Shown here: positions 53,250-62,170 of the stretch, in pieces
Layout: each line of letters opens with the position of its first letter
Position numbering within the stretch: the first letter of the stretch is position 1
Assembly (NCBI GenBank): GCA_018350325.1
Contig: JAEVLN010000005.1
Location: forward strand, 3,420,142-3,484,141
DNA: 64,000 nt
From: Globodera rostochiensis
Taxonomy: Eukaryota > Nematoda > Chromadorea > Rhabditida > Heteroderidae
Direction: 5' to 3'
Translations under genes and position numbers: made by a program
Notes under the pieces: generated by a model
What the model saw: only the letters and a program-made list of their open reading frames with translations
Database searches by the model: none
What the model was told of the DNA's origin: nothing

Positions 53250-54195
53250 ATGAAAGAGTTTTGGCTATTAATTTTGGTGGGATTATTTGCAACAAATTCA
53301 CTCGAAAAAGGCGAATCCGTAAAATTGGAGCTCAAAACATTTGATGAAATATTCGGAGAAGGCTGGTGGGACAAAGGTGAAGCCGAAGATTTGAAAATGC
53401 CGCCGCCGCCAACAAACTTTGGACAAAATGTCCATCACCAAATCGACCGACAGAACACCCAAATTGGACAAATTGAACCCAATTCAACTGATCAGAATCT
53501 TCCTCTCACAGAGTCTGATCACTCTGATAATGCCAAAAATGGCGAAGAAATTTCTTCAAATGAAAAAAGTAAAATTATCGCCAAATTCCACGCAATAAAA
53601 GACGAATTGAAGCAAAAAGGAAAATATTCGGCAAGAGAAAGGAATACAATTGAAAGGAAAATTGCTAATCATTTAAAAGTCAGTCGCTCAAAAATATATA
53701 AATGGAAAAAAGAATTTGGCTTAAGTCAAAAGGTGTCATATGAACAAGAAGAACGTAAACTTTTGGTAGAGAAATTTGATCAGAGAAAAGCCGAGTTAAA
53801 TTGTGTCGGAATCAAAAACTCTCATCAAAATGAAATAAATGAAATTGTCGCGAAAGAGTTGGGCCTCTGTTTTAAAACAATTTACGCATGGAAACGAAAA
53901 CTTGGCCAAACCAGTGAGTATTTCGAACCCAATTTTATTATTTATTTATTTTAATTAAACTTTTACAGCACCAAACCATAAATACTCCCATAACGAACAA
54001 AAGGAATTGATGAAACGATATTATGAAATTAAGGACAAAAATCCCAAAATTAGTGACCAGAACATTGCAAAAATGTTGAAAATTAATGTCTGCACTTTGA
54101 TTAGATGGAAAAAGCAATTTAAACGACAGCAAATGCATCCAAATTCTGTCGATGGACATTCTGTGCAAGAGAATGCCGCGGCAAATGTTCAGTAA
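53250..54195 (+). CDS. Secreted triple-HTH protein, one-repeat form
   Basis: Exon 1 is 53250-53913, the intron 53914-53968 (GTGAGT to TTTTACAG) and exon 2 53969-54195, giving 296 residues. An in-frame ATG at 53190 is ignored because the family start (GTTTAAA-ATG, MKEFWLLILVGLFATNS) gives a clean signal peptide. FDEIFGEGWWD, a PPPP-rich spacer and a single GQIEPNSTDQ follow. HTH1 is IANHLKVSRSKIYKWKKEF, HTH2 VAKELGLCFKTIYAWKRKL and HTH3 IAKMLKINVCTLIRWKKQF. The tail stops at ANVQ, eight residues shorter than usual, by a CAG-TAA change. With its upstream block close by it is among the best candidates for an active gene. Confidence 0.83.
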
Positions 54196-54309
54196 ATTGG
54201 GAATATAAATTCTGAGAGTAGTTAATAAAGAATCTATGATTTGAAAAAAAACGATTTGGCATTAAATGATTCAAATTTTTGAAAAATAAATCTTAGTCTA
54301 AAAATTGTT

Positions 54310-54860
54310 TAATAAGCAGGATTTGATCATTATTTGGCTCGGGAACACCATTAAGCCCATTTACCTTCCCCCCAAATCCCCCCTTACTCGGCTCATCATC
54401 TATGAGACCCACCTATCGAACCATCACTCTAGCTCCCTCCAAACATTGTCGGTTGTCCGGTCATCCCATCACCAGCATTCAGCGCCGTAGGCCTTGATTT
54501 CATCGGGCCGCTGCACATTAAAATCCCCGACCCCCCAATCCCGCAAAGGCAAATTCGCTCCCTTCGAGAAAAAACTCTATCCAGAAATAGCGAACAAACT
54601 CACCTCAGCCGTCCCAATTTGGCATCTCCGCACCTTTCCGCGGCGTGGAAAGGTGGTCACAACGAGCGCCTAGTGGCCATGGTAAAGTACCACTTGCGCA
54701 GATCGCTCTCTCTGGGGGTATTTCCCCGGTCACTCCGGCTTCCCGTAATTTTAACCCCCCTCTTAGCCGAAATCAAAACCATCAGCAACTCCCGTCCCAT
54801 TTGCTTCGATTCGTCTAATCCAGCCGAATTACGGCCCCTTCGCTCAATCAATTTTTTATA
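54310..54860 (+). pseudogene. BEL/Pao retrotransposon integrase fragment
   Basis: Across frames the translation gives PIYLPPKSPLTRLIIYETHL and SNHHSSSLQTLSVVRS, then VGLDFIGPLHIKI, AAWKGGHNERLVAMVKYHLR and AEIKTISNSRPICFDSSN. The H-x-x-N/H-H zinc-binding region, D-F-I-G-P-L, W-x-G-G-x-x-E-R-L-V-x-x-V-K-x-x-L-R-R and N-S-R-P are in the order found in the integrase of BEL/Pao elements. Internal deletion removes much of the catalytic core between DFIGPL and WKGG. No LTRs are recognised. The base composition is clearly GC-richer than its surroundings. Confidence 0.8.
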
Positions 54861-55278
54861 TCACGACCATATTTTATTATTTAATTTATATCTAAAAATT
54901 CTTTGCAGAACCACAAGTTGGTCCCGACCCCTCGGGGCGTGAAACTCAGGGCCGGGGTTTGCAATGTCGGGGACGGGGACGACCTCATTTCTGGGCCCGG
55001 GGTCGGGGAACATCAAACTATTGAAGGGGTTGATAGTGACGTCATCCCGGTTGATTGTGACGTCATCCCGGTTGACAGTGACGTCATCCCAACCTAAAGT
55101 CGACATTTAGTTTAAGCCTAAACCCATTGAAGTGGTACTTGCGCTTAAATTGATTAAGGGGCACTATGCGCACCTCATCCCCTTGGGCATGTTGCGCGAC
55201 TTTTTAGTTTAGTATGTATGGTATGTAGTATTGGCTTCATAAAGATGTGGTACCAATTAAAAAGTGAATATTTTATAG
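54861..55278. other. Spacer with a TGACGTCA triplet
   Basis: 54945-55015 contains GGGGTCGGGG-like words. 55031-55094 holds three 21-bp units, each with the palindrome TGACGTCA (55037, 55058, 55079), the classic cAMP-response bZIP site. No gene here. Confidence 0.5.
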
Positions 55279-55508
55279 CACCAAAAAAATCCCACAGCGA
55301 ACAAAAGGAATTGATGAAAAGTTATTATAAAATTAAGGCTAAAAATCCTAAAATTAGAGACGAGAACATTGCCAAAAAGTTGGAAATTGGAAGTCGTACT
55401 TTGGTTAGATGGAAAGCAATTAAACGACAGCAATTTCATCCAAATTCTCGATGGACATTCTGTGGAAGAGAATGCAGCGGCAAATGCCCAGGGGAATTAT
55501 TTGAATAA
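55279..55508 (+). pseudogene. Solo exon 2 of the HTH family
   Basis: The exon starts after TTTTATAG in normal phase (PKKSHSEQKELMKSYYKIK) and encodes HTH3 (IAKKLEIGSRTLVRWK). A three-base and a one-base loss change QFKRQQF and shift the last part to RWTFCGRECSGKCPGELFE. No exon 1 exists upstream: the 150 bp before it are unrelated. It may be a captured or duplicated exon. Confidence 0.72.
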
Positions 55509-56712
55509 ATAGTCAATGTTTGGAAAATTCGAATGAAACGATTCGTCAATAGTAAATTCGACATTTCTCTTTTTATCTCGATAAATGACAAACAAAATGA
55601 GTCAAAAATTGAATGTAGAACCTGAAAGGATTATTTGGTTGAAACTCGCTTTAAAATGTCGAGGTCGAAAAAAATCAGTTAATTCTTTTCAGTTGAAGGC
55701 ATTTACAAAAGGGGGTTGAATAATAAAACAACCTTTATTCTGAGAGGAGAGTTTCCTGCATTGGCCAACGGTGGTGGTAACATAACCCGATTCGTCTCGG
55801 GACCAGGGCTGCACGTGATCACGGATCACGTATCACGGCTCACGCCAATCACGGCGTTTTTGAGGGTCCGTGATCACGGATCACGGTCACGGATTTTTTG
55901 AAATAATCCGTGATTTTGATCCGTGATTGGTATATATGGATTAAAAACAAATGTTTTTTGAAACGAATACTTGGAATTGTATTTCATGTCTTTTCAAAAT
56001 TCTTTCCCGCTTCACCGAAAAAAATCTAATGATTTTTTATCTTGATTTTGACTAAAAAATAATCGGTTTAAAAGATTTGACCTTTATCTGAATTTAAAAA
56101 AGTCGATTTTTATGGGTGTATTTTTGGGTTTTATTGCATTTTTCTTAAGCAATTTTTACCGAAAGTTTTTGTTTTTAGGGGGTGTATTTTTCTCTTTTTA
56201 TTGCATTCTGATAAGGATTTTTCGAAAAAAAAAGTTCGGTTTTTAGGGATAAATTTTCCGTTTCTATTGCATTTAAGCAAATATGCTATTCTGAATGATG
56301 AGGCAGAAAATCTTCCACCAAAATCGCCTATTATGTCTTTGAATGCCACGAGTAAATTAACTTATATTGGGCAGAATGTTTAAAAATTTGAATCTGCTTG
56401 GATTTTCTATTGAATAAAAAAAATTTTTTCAAAATCATTTACATGTGAGCGCTGTTTTTTTCAGAATTATAATTTTGGGAGGTTTTCCCATATTTAAGTA
56501 ATATCGCACTGCTATTTTCAAAAAAAAACATCTATAGCAACATCCATCCAGCACTAGCATAGGCTCGTTTTATCATAATTTTCAATCACCACACTACCAC
56601 ATTTCAGAATGGATTCACCCTCTCATTACAATAAGGCAGCAAAAATCAAACAGTGAAAACAAGTGAACACAAACAGGGAGAAAACGGGTGAAATTTCACA
56701 TATAAAAACATA
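55509..56712. other. Repeat-rich spacer
   Basis: 55804-55935 starts CAGGGCTGCACGTG and is an array of TGATCACGGATCACG words without a right end. The 3' flank (55510-55580) matches 60880-60940 (GAAACGATTCGTC, TCTCTTTTTATCTCGATAAA). No gene is supported. Confidence 0.45.
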
Positions 56713-57167
56713 TACCGTATTAGCTCTTTTAATTCCGCCGGCGACATTAATTTTCAACCTCCTCAGAAAGGGCGCCATTATTAGAGGTGGTGGCATTATT
56801 AGAGATGGCGACATTAATTTTCAACCTCCTCAGAAAGGGCGACATTATTAGAGGTGGTGGCATTATTAGAGATGGCGACATTAATTTTCAACCTCCTCAG
56901 AAAGGGCGACATTATTAGAGGTGGTGGCATTATTAGAGATGGCGACATTAATTTTCAACCTCCTCAGAAAGGGCGACATTATTAGAGGTGGTGGCATTAT
57001 TAGAGATGGCGACATTAATTTCAACCTCCTCAGAAAGGGCGACATTATTAGAGGTGGTGGCATTATTAGAGATGGCGACATTAATTTTCAACCTCCTCAG
57101 AAAGGGCGACATTATTAGAGGTGGTGGCATTATTAGAGAGGGTGGAATTAAAAGAGGTAATACGGTA
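56713..57167. mobile_element. Inverted-repeat element containing a 67-bp satellite
   Basis: Ends TACCGTATTAGCTCTTTTAA and, on the right, its near-perfect reverse complement (TTAAAAGAGGTAATACGGTA) bound the region. Between them are six tandem units starting at 56741, 56808, 56875, 56942, 57009 and 57075 (67 bp, one of 66), each with GCGACATTAATTTTCAACC and GAGGTGGTGGCATTATTAG. Units are nearly identical. Single diverged units near TACCGTATATAC-type ends occur at 19530-19640, 39405 and 45340. Confidence 0.85.
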
Positions 57168-57302
57168 GGACATGCGTCTGTTGGGGTATTAGCAAGAAAA
57201 ATCGGACTACAAATATCGTCCCTAAAACCAGCTCAAACCCCAGATCGGCTATACGGATGCATTTTTTTAATAAAATGTTTGCCACAGATATTGGCAATTA
57301 GT

Positions 57303-58389
57303 TCAAATACTTCCCGAGTTCGAGTTCCCAATTTCCTGAACATTTGCCGCGGCATTCTCTTCTACGGAATGTCCATCGACAGAATTTGGATGGAATTGTT
57401 GTCGCTTAAATTGCCTTTTCCATCTAACCAAAGTGGCTCTTCCAATATTCAATATTTTGGCAATGTTTTCATTACTAATTTTAGGATTTTTGTCCTTAAT
57501 TTCATAATAACGTTTCATCAATTCCTTTTGTTCGCTGTGGGAGTATTTATGGTTTGGTGCTGCTATAAAAGAATTTTTAATTAAAATAAATAAATTAATA
57601 AAAGAAATACTCACTGGTTTGGCCAAGCTCTTTTTTCCAATTGTAAATTGTTTTAAAACTGAGGCCCAACTCTTTTGCGACAGTTTTATCTAATTCATTT
57701 TGAGAGTTTTTGAATCCGGCCCGCTTTAACTCGGCTTTCATTTGATCAAATTTCTCTACCAAAAGTTTACGTTCTTCTTTTTCATAGGACACTTTTTGAC
57801 TTAGGCCTAATTCTTTTTTCCATTTATATATTTTTGTGCGCTTGACTTTTAAATGTTTAGCAATTTTATTTTCAATTTGATTCCATTCTTTTTTTGAATA
57901 TTTTCCTTTTTGCTTAAATTCGTCTTTTATTGCGAGAAATTTGTTGATAATTTTACGTTTTTGCACATCTTCAGCAAAAAGTTTTTCGCCATTTTTGGCA
58001 TTAACAGAGTGATCAGACTCTGAGAGAGGAGGATTCTGATCAGTTGAATTGGGTTCAATTTGACCAAGCTGATCAGTTGAATTTGGTTCAATTTGTCCAA
58101 GCTGATCAGTTGAATTTGGTTCAATTTGTCCAAGCTGATCAGTTGAATTTGGTTCAATTTGTCCAATTTGGGTGTTCTGTCGGTCGATTTGGTGATGGAA
58201 ATTTTGTCTAAAGTTTGTTGGCAGTGGCCTTTTCAAATCTTCGGCTTCATCTTTGTCCCACCAGCCTTCTCCGAATATTTCATCAAATGTTTTGAGTGGC
58301 GTTTCCTCCAATTTTACTTTTACGGATTCAGCTTTTTCGAGATTTGTTGCAAATAATCCCACCAAAATTAAAATCCAAAACTCTTCCAT
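57303..58389 (-). CDS. Secreted triple-HTH protein with four repeats and a tandem acceptor
   Basis: Exon 1 is 58389-57615, the intron 57614-57560 and exon 2 57559-57303, giving 343 residues. The acceptor is TAGCAG, so either AG may be used, adding or omitting one alanine/glutamine-type codon. The signal peptide (MEEFWILILVGLFATN) is followed by FDEIFGEGWWD, NFRQNFHHQ and four LGQIEPNSTDQ units. HTH1 is IAKHLKVKRTKIYKWKKEL, HTH2 VAKELGLSFKTIYNWKKEL and HTH3 IAKILNIGRATLVRWKRQF; the tail ends GNSNSGSI. It is the closest relative of the gene at 39890 on the opposite strand. No upstream block is found in the 600 bp before the start. Confidence 0.82.
58036..58167 (-). repeat. 33-nt coding minisatellite, 4 units
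   Basis: Four units encode LGQIEPNSTDQ. Three have the ACCAAATTC variant and the last ACCCAATTC, as in the 40097 array. Confidence 0.88.
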
Positions 58390-59077
58390 TTTATTTGGGC
58401 TAAAAACAACTTCTGAATTTACATTTTAAATTTTAATTTAATTGCAAAATTCGATTGCAAAATAATTTTATTTAAAAAAATTTATCGCAAAAATATTTTA
58501 AAGAATAATAATATTCACAAAATAAAATAAAATTACTAAAATGGTGAATTTTTTAGCCCAAATAAATTGGAGACACTCAGAAAATCAATAAGGCCCATCA
58601 TTTTCCAAATTTCTGCCAACCCTAAAATTATTAATCACAATTAAAGGGAATGGTGACAATTTTCGGTCGTTTCTATTAGAGACCGGATGATCAAGATTTG
58701 CCAGCGATATCATCCAATTTTGCCAAAACTTTCTGACAAAACAAAGAAAAAATTTACTTTCATCCTCGAATTTAATAAAGCATTTGATTATTTCAACGTG
58801 TTTCTTAAATTTTTAATTTAAAAAATGAACTTTTATATATATTAGTTGTGATATCGAGTTTCGTTTCGTACTTAAAAACTTTTTTGTGAGCAAGCAAAAT
58901 TCTGGGCTGCAGGAATTACTAAATGACGAACATTTATCCGAGACTAGAGGTTCCTGAGGTTTTAATCTTTAAATCCACTCTTTTGGGGTTTTCGGATCTC
59001 CATAAGAGGTCAACACAAAAGAGGGGAATTTTCGAAATGATAAAGATCATTTAAAACATGTCTCTCGGGTTTAGAAT
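58390..59077. other. Spacer, no gene seen
   Basis: 58390-58440 is the family leader. 58676 carries a TAGAGACCGG element end. No further feature. Confidence 0.4.
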
Positions 59078-59215
59078 TTCCACCGCCAGAATTTGATGCA
59101 ATTGCTGTCGTTTAAATTGCTTTTTCCATCTAACAAAAGCGACTTTTCCAATTTTCAAAATTTTGGCAATGCCCTCGTCACTAATTTTAGGATTTTTGTG
59201 ATTCTTTGCATGATT
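59078..59215 (-). pseudogene. Fragment of HTH-family exon 2
   Basis: On the minus strand: PKISDEGIAKILKIGKVAFV and RWKKQFKRQQLHQILA. Only the HTH3 unit remains, without the splice acceptor, SEQKELM start or C-terminal tail. Confidence 0.68.
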
Positions 59216-59274
59216 TTTGTGTCCTCACCGGAATGCACTTTTTCACAATTTAAGCTTTTCATCGTTCGAGTAAT

Positions 59275-59520
59275 TTGACCCTAAAGAAGCAAATACCTAT
59301 TCAAGGTAAAACTGAAGAAATATCAAAATATTTTATTTTCCCTACAATTTATATACCAATCGACTCCGTTCGTCGAGCTGAGGCAATGCTTAAAATTACC
59401 TTTTTTGAACAAGTCTCTGTAAAGGACTTGAATATCGGGGGCCTATTTGAGTTTCAGTCTCCAAGTCTGTTGCGCGCAGCAGGGTTGAGCCCCGACGACT
59501 CTTGGCTTCATCTGTGGTAA
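59275..59520 (+). other. Unassigned ORF with duplicated C-terminus
   Basis: An 81-codon frame ends SLLRAAGLSPDDSWLHLW and stop. The reversed duplicate at 63775-63843 encodes SLLRATGLSSDVSWLHLW with the same stop. Sharing of the frame and stop in a diverged copy hints at a coding end, but these copies also share adjacent noncoding sequence, so simple segmental duplication explains it too. GTAAAAAT at 59517-59524 is the empty target site of the element at 62171. Confidence 0.3.
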
Positions 59521-59589
59521 AAATGGCACTTTTCCTTCAGGGTGATTTTAAATTATTTTAAAATATTTTTTTTATTTTGGCTATCTTAA

Positions 59590-59745
59590 TCGATTGTAAT
59601 TTTTATAAAAGTGATCGAAGGAAAAATATTTATGAGATGTCGGAATTATTGATTCGGGTGAAATTTATTAAAGAATATGTTTTATTTGAATGCCCATTTC
59701 AATAGTGGGTTGTCATTTATTACTTTAATCATTTTTTAAATAATA
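59590..59745 (+). promoter_or_regulatory. Family upstream block for the 59926 member
   Basis: GTAATTTTTATAAAAGTGATC, AAATATTTATGAGATGTCGG, ATTGATTCGGGTGAAATTTA, AAAGAATATG, AATGCCCATTTCAAT and GTGGGTTGTCATTTATTACTT in order: the most complete copy of the block. Confidence 0.72.
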
Positions 59746-59925
59746 TTTATTAATATACATATAAATTAGAAAATTTTTTTTATTCTTTAATCTTAAGAGA
59801 ATTTCTGACATAAATTATTTAACATAAAATATTTGACAAATTTTTCCAAATTGAATTTGCAGTTTTAAATTTTGATTGGAATTCATATAAATCTCTAAAT
59901 TTAGAGATTGCTTTGCCCAAATAAA

Positions 59926-60879
59926 ATGGAAGAATTTTGGATTTTAATTTTGGTGGCATTCTTTGCAACAAATTCCCTGGACAAAGCCGACTCCGTAAAA
60001 TTGGAACTCAAAACATTTGATGAAATATTCGGAGAAGGCTGGTGGGACAAAAGTGAAGCCAAAGATTTGAAAACGGCGGCGCCAACAAACTTTGGACAAA
60101 ATGTCCATCACCAAATCGACCGGCAGAACACCCAAATTGGACAAATTGAACCCAATTTAAATGATCAGCTTGGACAAATGAACCCAATTCAATTGATCAG
60201 AAGCTTCCTCTCAAAGAGGCTGATAAACGTAAAATTATCGACAATTTCAACGCAATTAGAAACGAATTTAAGCAAAAAGGAAAATATTCGGCAAAAGAAT
60301 GGACTCAAATTGAGGATAAAATTGCTAAAGGTTTAAAAGTCAATCGCACAAAAATATATAAATGGAAAAAAGAATTTGGCCTATGCCGAAAGTTCTATGA
60401 ACAAGAAGAACGTAAAAATTTGGTAGAGAAATTTGGTCAAATGAAAGCCGAGTTAAAGCGGGCCGGATTCAAAAACTCTCAAAATGAATTAGATAAAACT
60501 GTCGCAAAAGAGTTGGGCCTCAGTTTTAAAACAATTTACAATTGGAAATGTGAACATGGCCAATCCAGTGAGTATTTCAAGCCCAAATTATTATTTAAAT
60601 AAAATTAAAAATTATTTTACAGAACCAAACCATATGTACGCCCAAAGCGAACAAAAGGAATTAATGAAACAATATTATGAAATTAAAGACCAAAATACTA
60701 AAATTAGTGACGAGAACATTGCCAAAATCCTAAAAATTGGAAAAGTCACTTTGTATAAATGGAAAAAACAATTTAAACCACAGCAATTTAATTCAAATTC
60801 TGTTGATGGTCATTTTGTGGAAGAAAATGCCGCGGCAAATGTTCAGGAAATTGATAAATCGAACTCGGGAAGTATTTGA
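59926..60879 (+). pseudogene. Secreted triple-HTH member with a single frameshift
   Basis: Everything from promoter block to C-terminus is present. From the ATG: MEEFWILILVAFFATNS, FDEIFGEGWWD, NVHHQIDRQN, then in the second repeat one base is missing (CAAATGAACCC for CAAATTGAACCC at about 60178), ending the frame 60 codons later. With that base the frame would continue through a shortened linker (LPLKEADKRKIIDNF), HTH1 (IAKGLKVNRTKIYKWKKEF), HTH2 (VAKELGLSFKTIYNWKCEH), an intron 60568-60622 (GTGAGT to TTTTACAG) and HTH3 (IAKILKIGKVTLYKWKKQF) to a stop at 60879. The lesion lies in the minisatellite, so it could be a recent mutation or an assembly error. Confidence 0.8.
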
Positions 60880-61234
60880 ATGAAACGATTCGTCGATAGT
60901 AAATTCAAATTTCTCTTTTTATCTCGATAAACAAACAAAATGAATCAAAATTTCCAGAAAAATTAAATACTTTCTTAACAGAAAATTGATCTACAATTCC
61001 CGGTCCCGCTTCTGGTCCGGAAAGTCCCGGACCCGTGTAACGCTAGTTTATATAATTAATTTAGGATTGGATATATATTTACCAAAATGAAAATTGTGAT
61101 GATTTTTTGAAGAATATATCTTCAAACAATTAATACAATCGGGGGATGGGCTTTAAAAATACGAGTGAAAACAGGAAGATTAATCCACCCAAGGAAACGA
61201 CTGGTGAAGCCGGGTGTTCAAAACTACCCGGGAG
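60880..61234. other. 3' flank and spacer
   Basis: 60880-60950 is shared with the 3' flank of the solo exon at 55279. 60990-61045 holds GGTCCGG/GTCCCGG words ending ACGCTAGTTTATAT, similar to 19450. Confidence 0.4.
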
Positions 61235-61450
61235 CGGGAGTCGGGAATTCAAAATTAAGCATCAATTTGGATGGCATATTTTGTTTGGTTGGAGTAAAAT
61301 GAATGGATGAATGGCATTGGCAGAGAATTTTTTCTATTGACTTTTTTATTCAGCGCAGTTTTGAGGGAATATGATTGAATTAGTGCAAAAAAGAAAGTAC
61401 TTCATGTGCTTTGAATATTTATGTAAAAGAATAAAATTGTACAATTTCAC
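61235..61450 (-). pseudogene. Start-region copy of the second secreted gene
   Basis: On the minus strand, TTTTTTGCACTAATTCAATC and AATTCTCTGCCAATGCCATT lead to ATGCCATCCAAATTGATGCT, the same promoter and start as at 45600-45770. After the first seven codons (MPSKLML) the sequence changes to CCCGGGAGTTCCCG-type repeat and the gene is lost. Confidence 0.55.
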
Positions 61451-61784
61451 ATGACTTGAAAATCATTCATAAATAACAATTTATTGGCCATAAATTATTT
61501 TATTTTGGCCTTTTTCCCGTTAAAATGCCCTTCCCTTTTTTTTTGTCTTTGTGAACAAGTTTGTCAATTTTAGTTCAATTTACAGAAATTTAGTAAGCCT
61601 CAAAAGTCTAGAAGACCCGGTTAACCGAACCAAAACCGACAGACGGGGTTCAGAAAACCGGCCTAGTCGAAAAAGTCCAGGTTTTTCTAACACCCGAGCC
61701 TGGCACCAAGACAAGGTTTTTTTTCTGAAAAATTTATAAAAAAATGTATAATTTTTCTTTGCTTTCTTGAATGCATTGTTTGGA
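61451..61784. other. AT-rich spacer, no gene seen
   Basis: No supported feature. Confidence 0.35.
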
Positions 61785-61905
61785 AAATCATCACACCATC
61801 CTTCTCCGAATATTTCATCAAATGTTTTGAGCTCCAATTTTACGGATTCGCCTTTTTCGAATGAATTTGTTGCAAATAATCCCACTTTTCTGTCCAAATT
61901 TTCTT
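61785..61905 (-). pseudogene. N-terminal shard of the HTH family
   Basis: The minus strand encodes GLFATNSFEKGESVKLELKT and FDEIFGEGWCDD. The first residues of the signal peptide are replaced and nothing after GEGW matches the family. It is closest to the gene at 53250 (EKGESVKLELKT). Confidence 0.7.
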
Positions 61906-61954
61906 AAAATCCAAAAAAATAATAATATTAATAAATTTATTTAATTTTGGTTAA

Positions 61955-62095
61955 AAGAATGATTGAAAGTAATAAATGACAGCCCAGAATTGAAATGAGA
62001 TACTTAAATCATATTCTTCATAAATCTCACCCGAATCAATATTTCTGGCATCTCATAAATATTTTTCCTTCTAAAATCACTTTTATAAAAATGTC
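61955..62095 (-). promoter_or_regulatory. Family upstream block for the 61900 shard
   Basis: Minus strand: ACATTTTTATAAAAGTGATT, AAATATTTATGAGATGCCAG, ATTGATTCGGGTGAGATTTA, GAAGAATATG, TCATTTCAATTC and TGGGCTGTCATTTATTACTT. Similarity with 59540-59745 continues beyond the block, so a large inverted duplication is involved. Confidence 0.72.
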
Positions 62096-62170
62096 GATCG
62101 ATTGTGATAGCCAAAACAAAAAAAATTTAAATAATTTAAAATCGCCCTGAAGGAAAAGTGCCATTTTTAC

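Noticed and set aside
56988..57584. 198-codon plus-strand frame
   Set aside because: It joins the 67-bp satellite to the antisense of an HTH exon 2, so it is an accidental frame.
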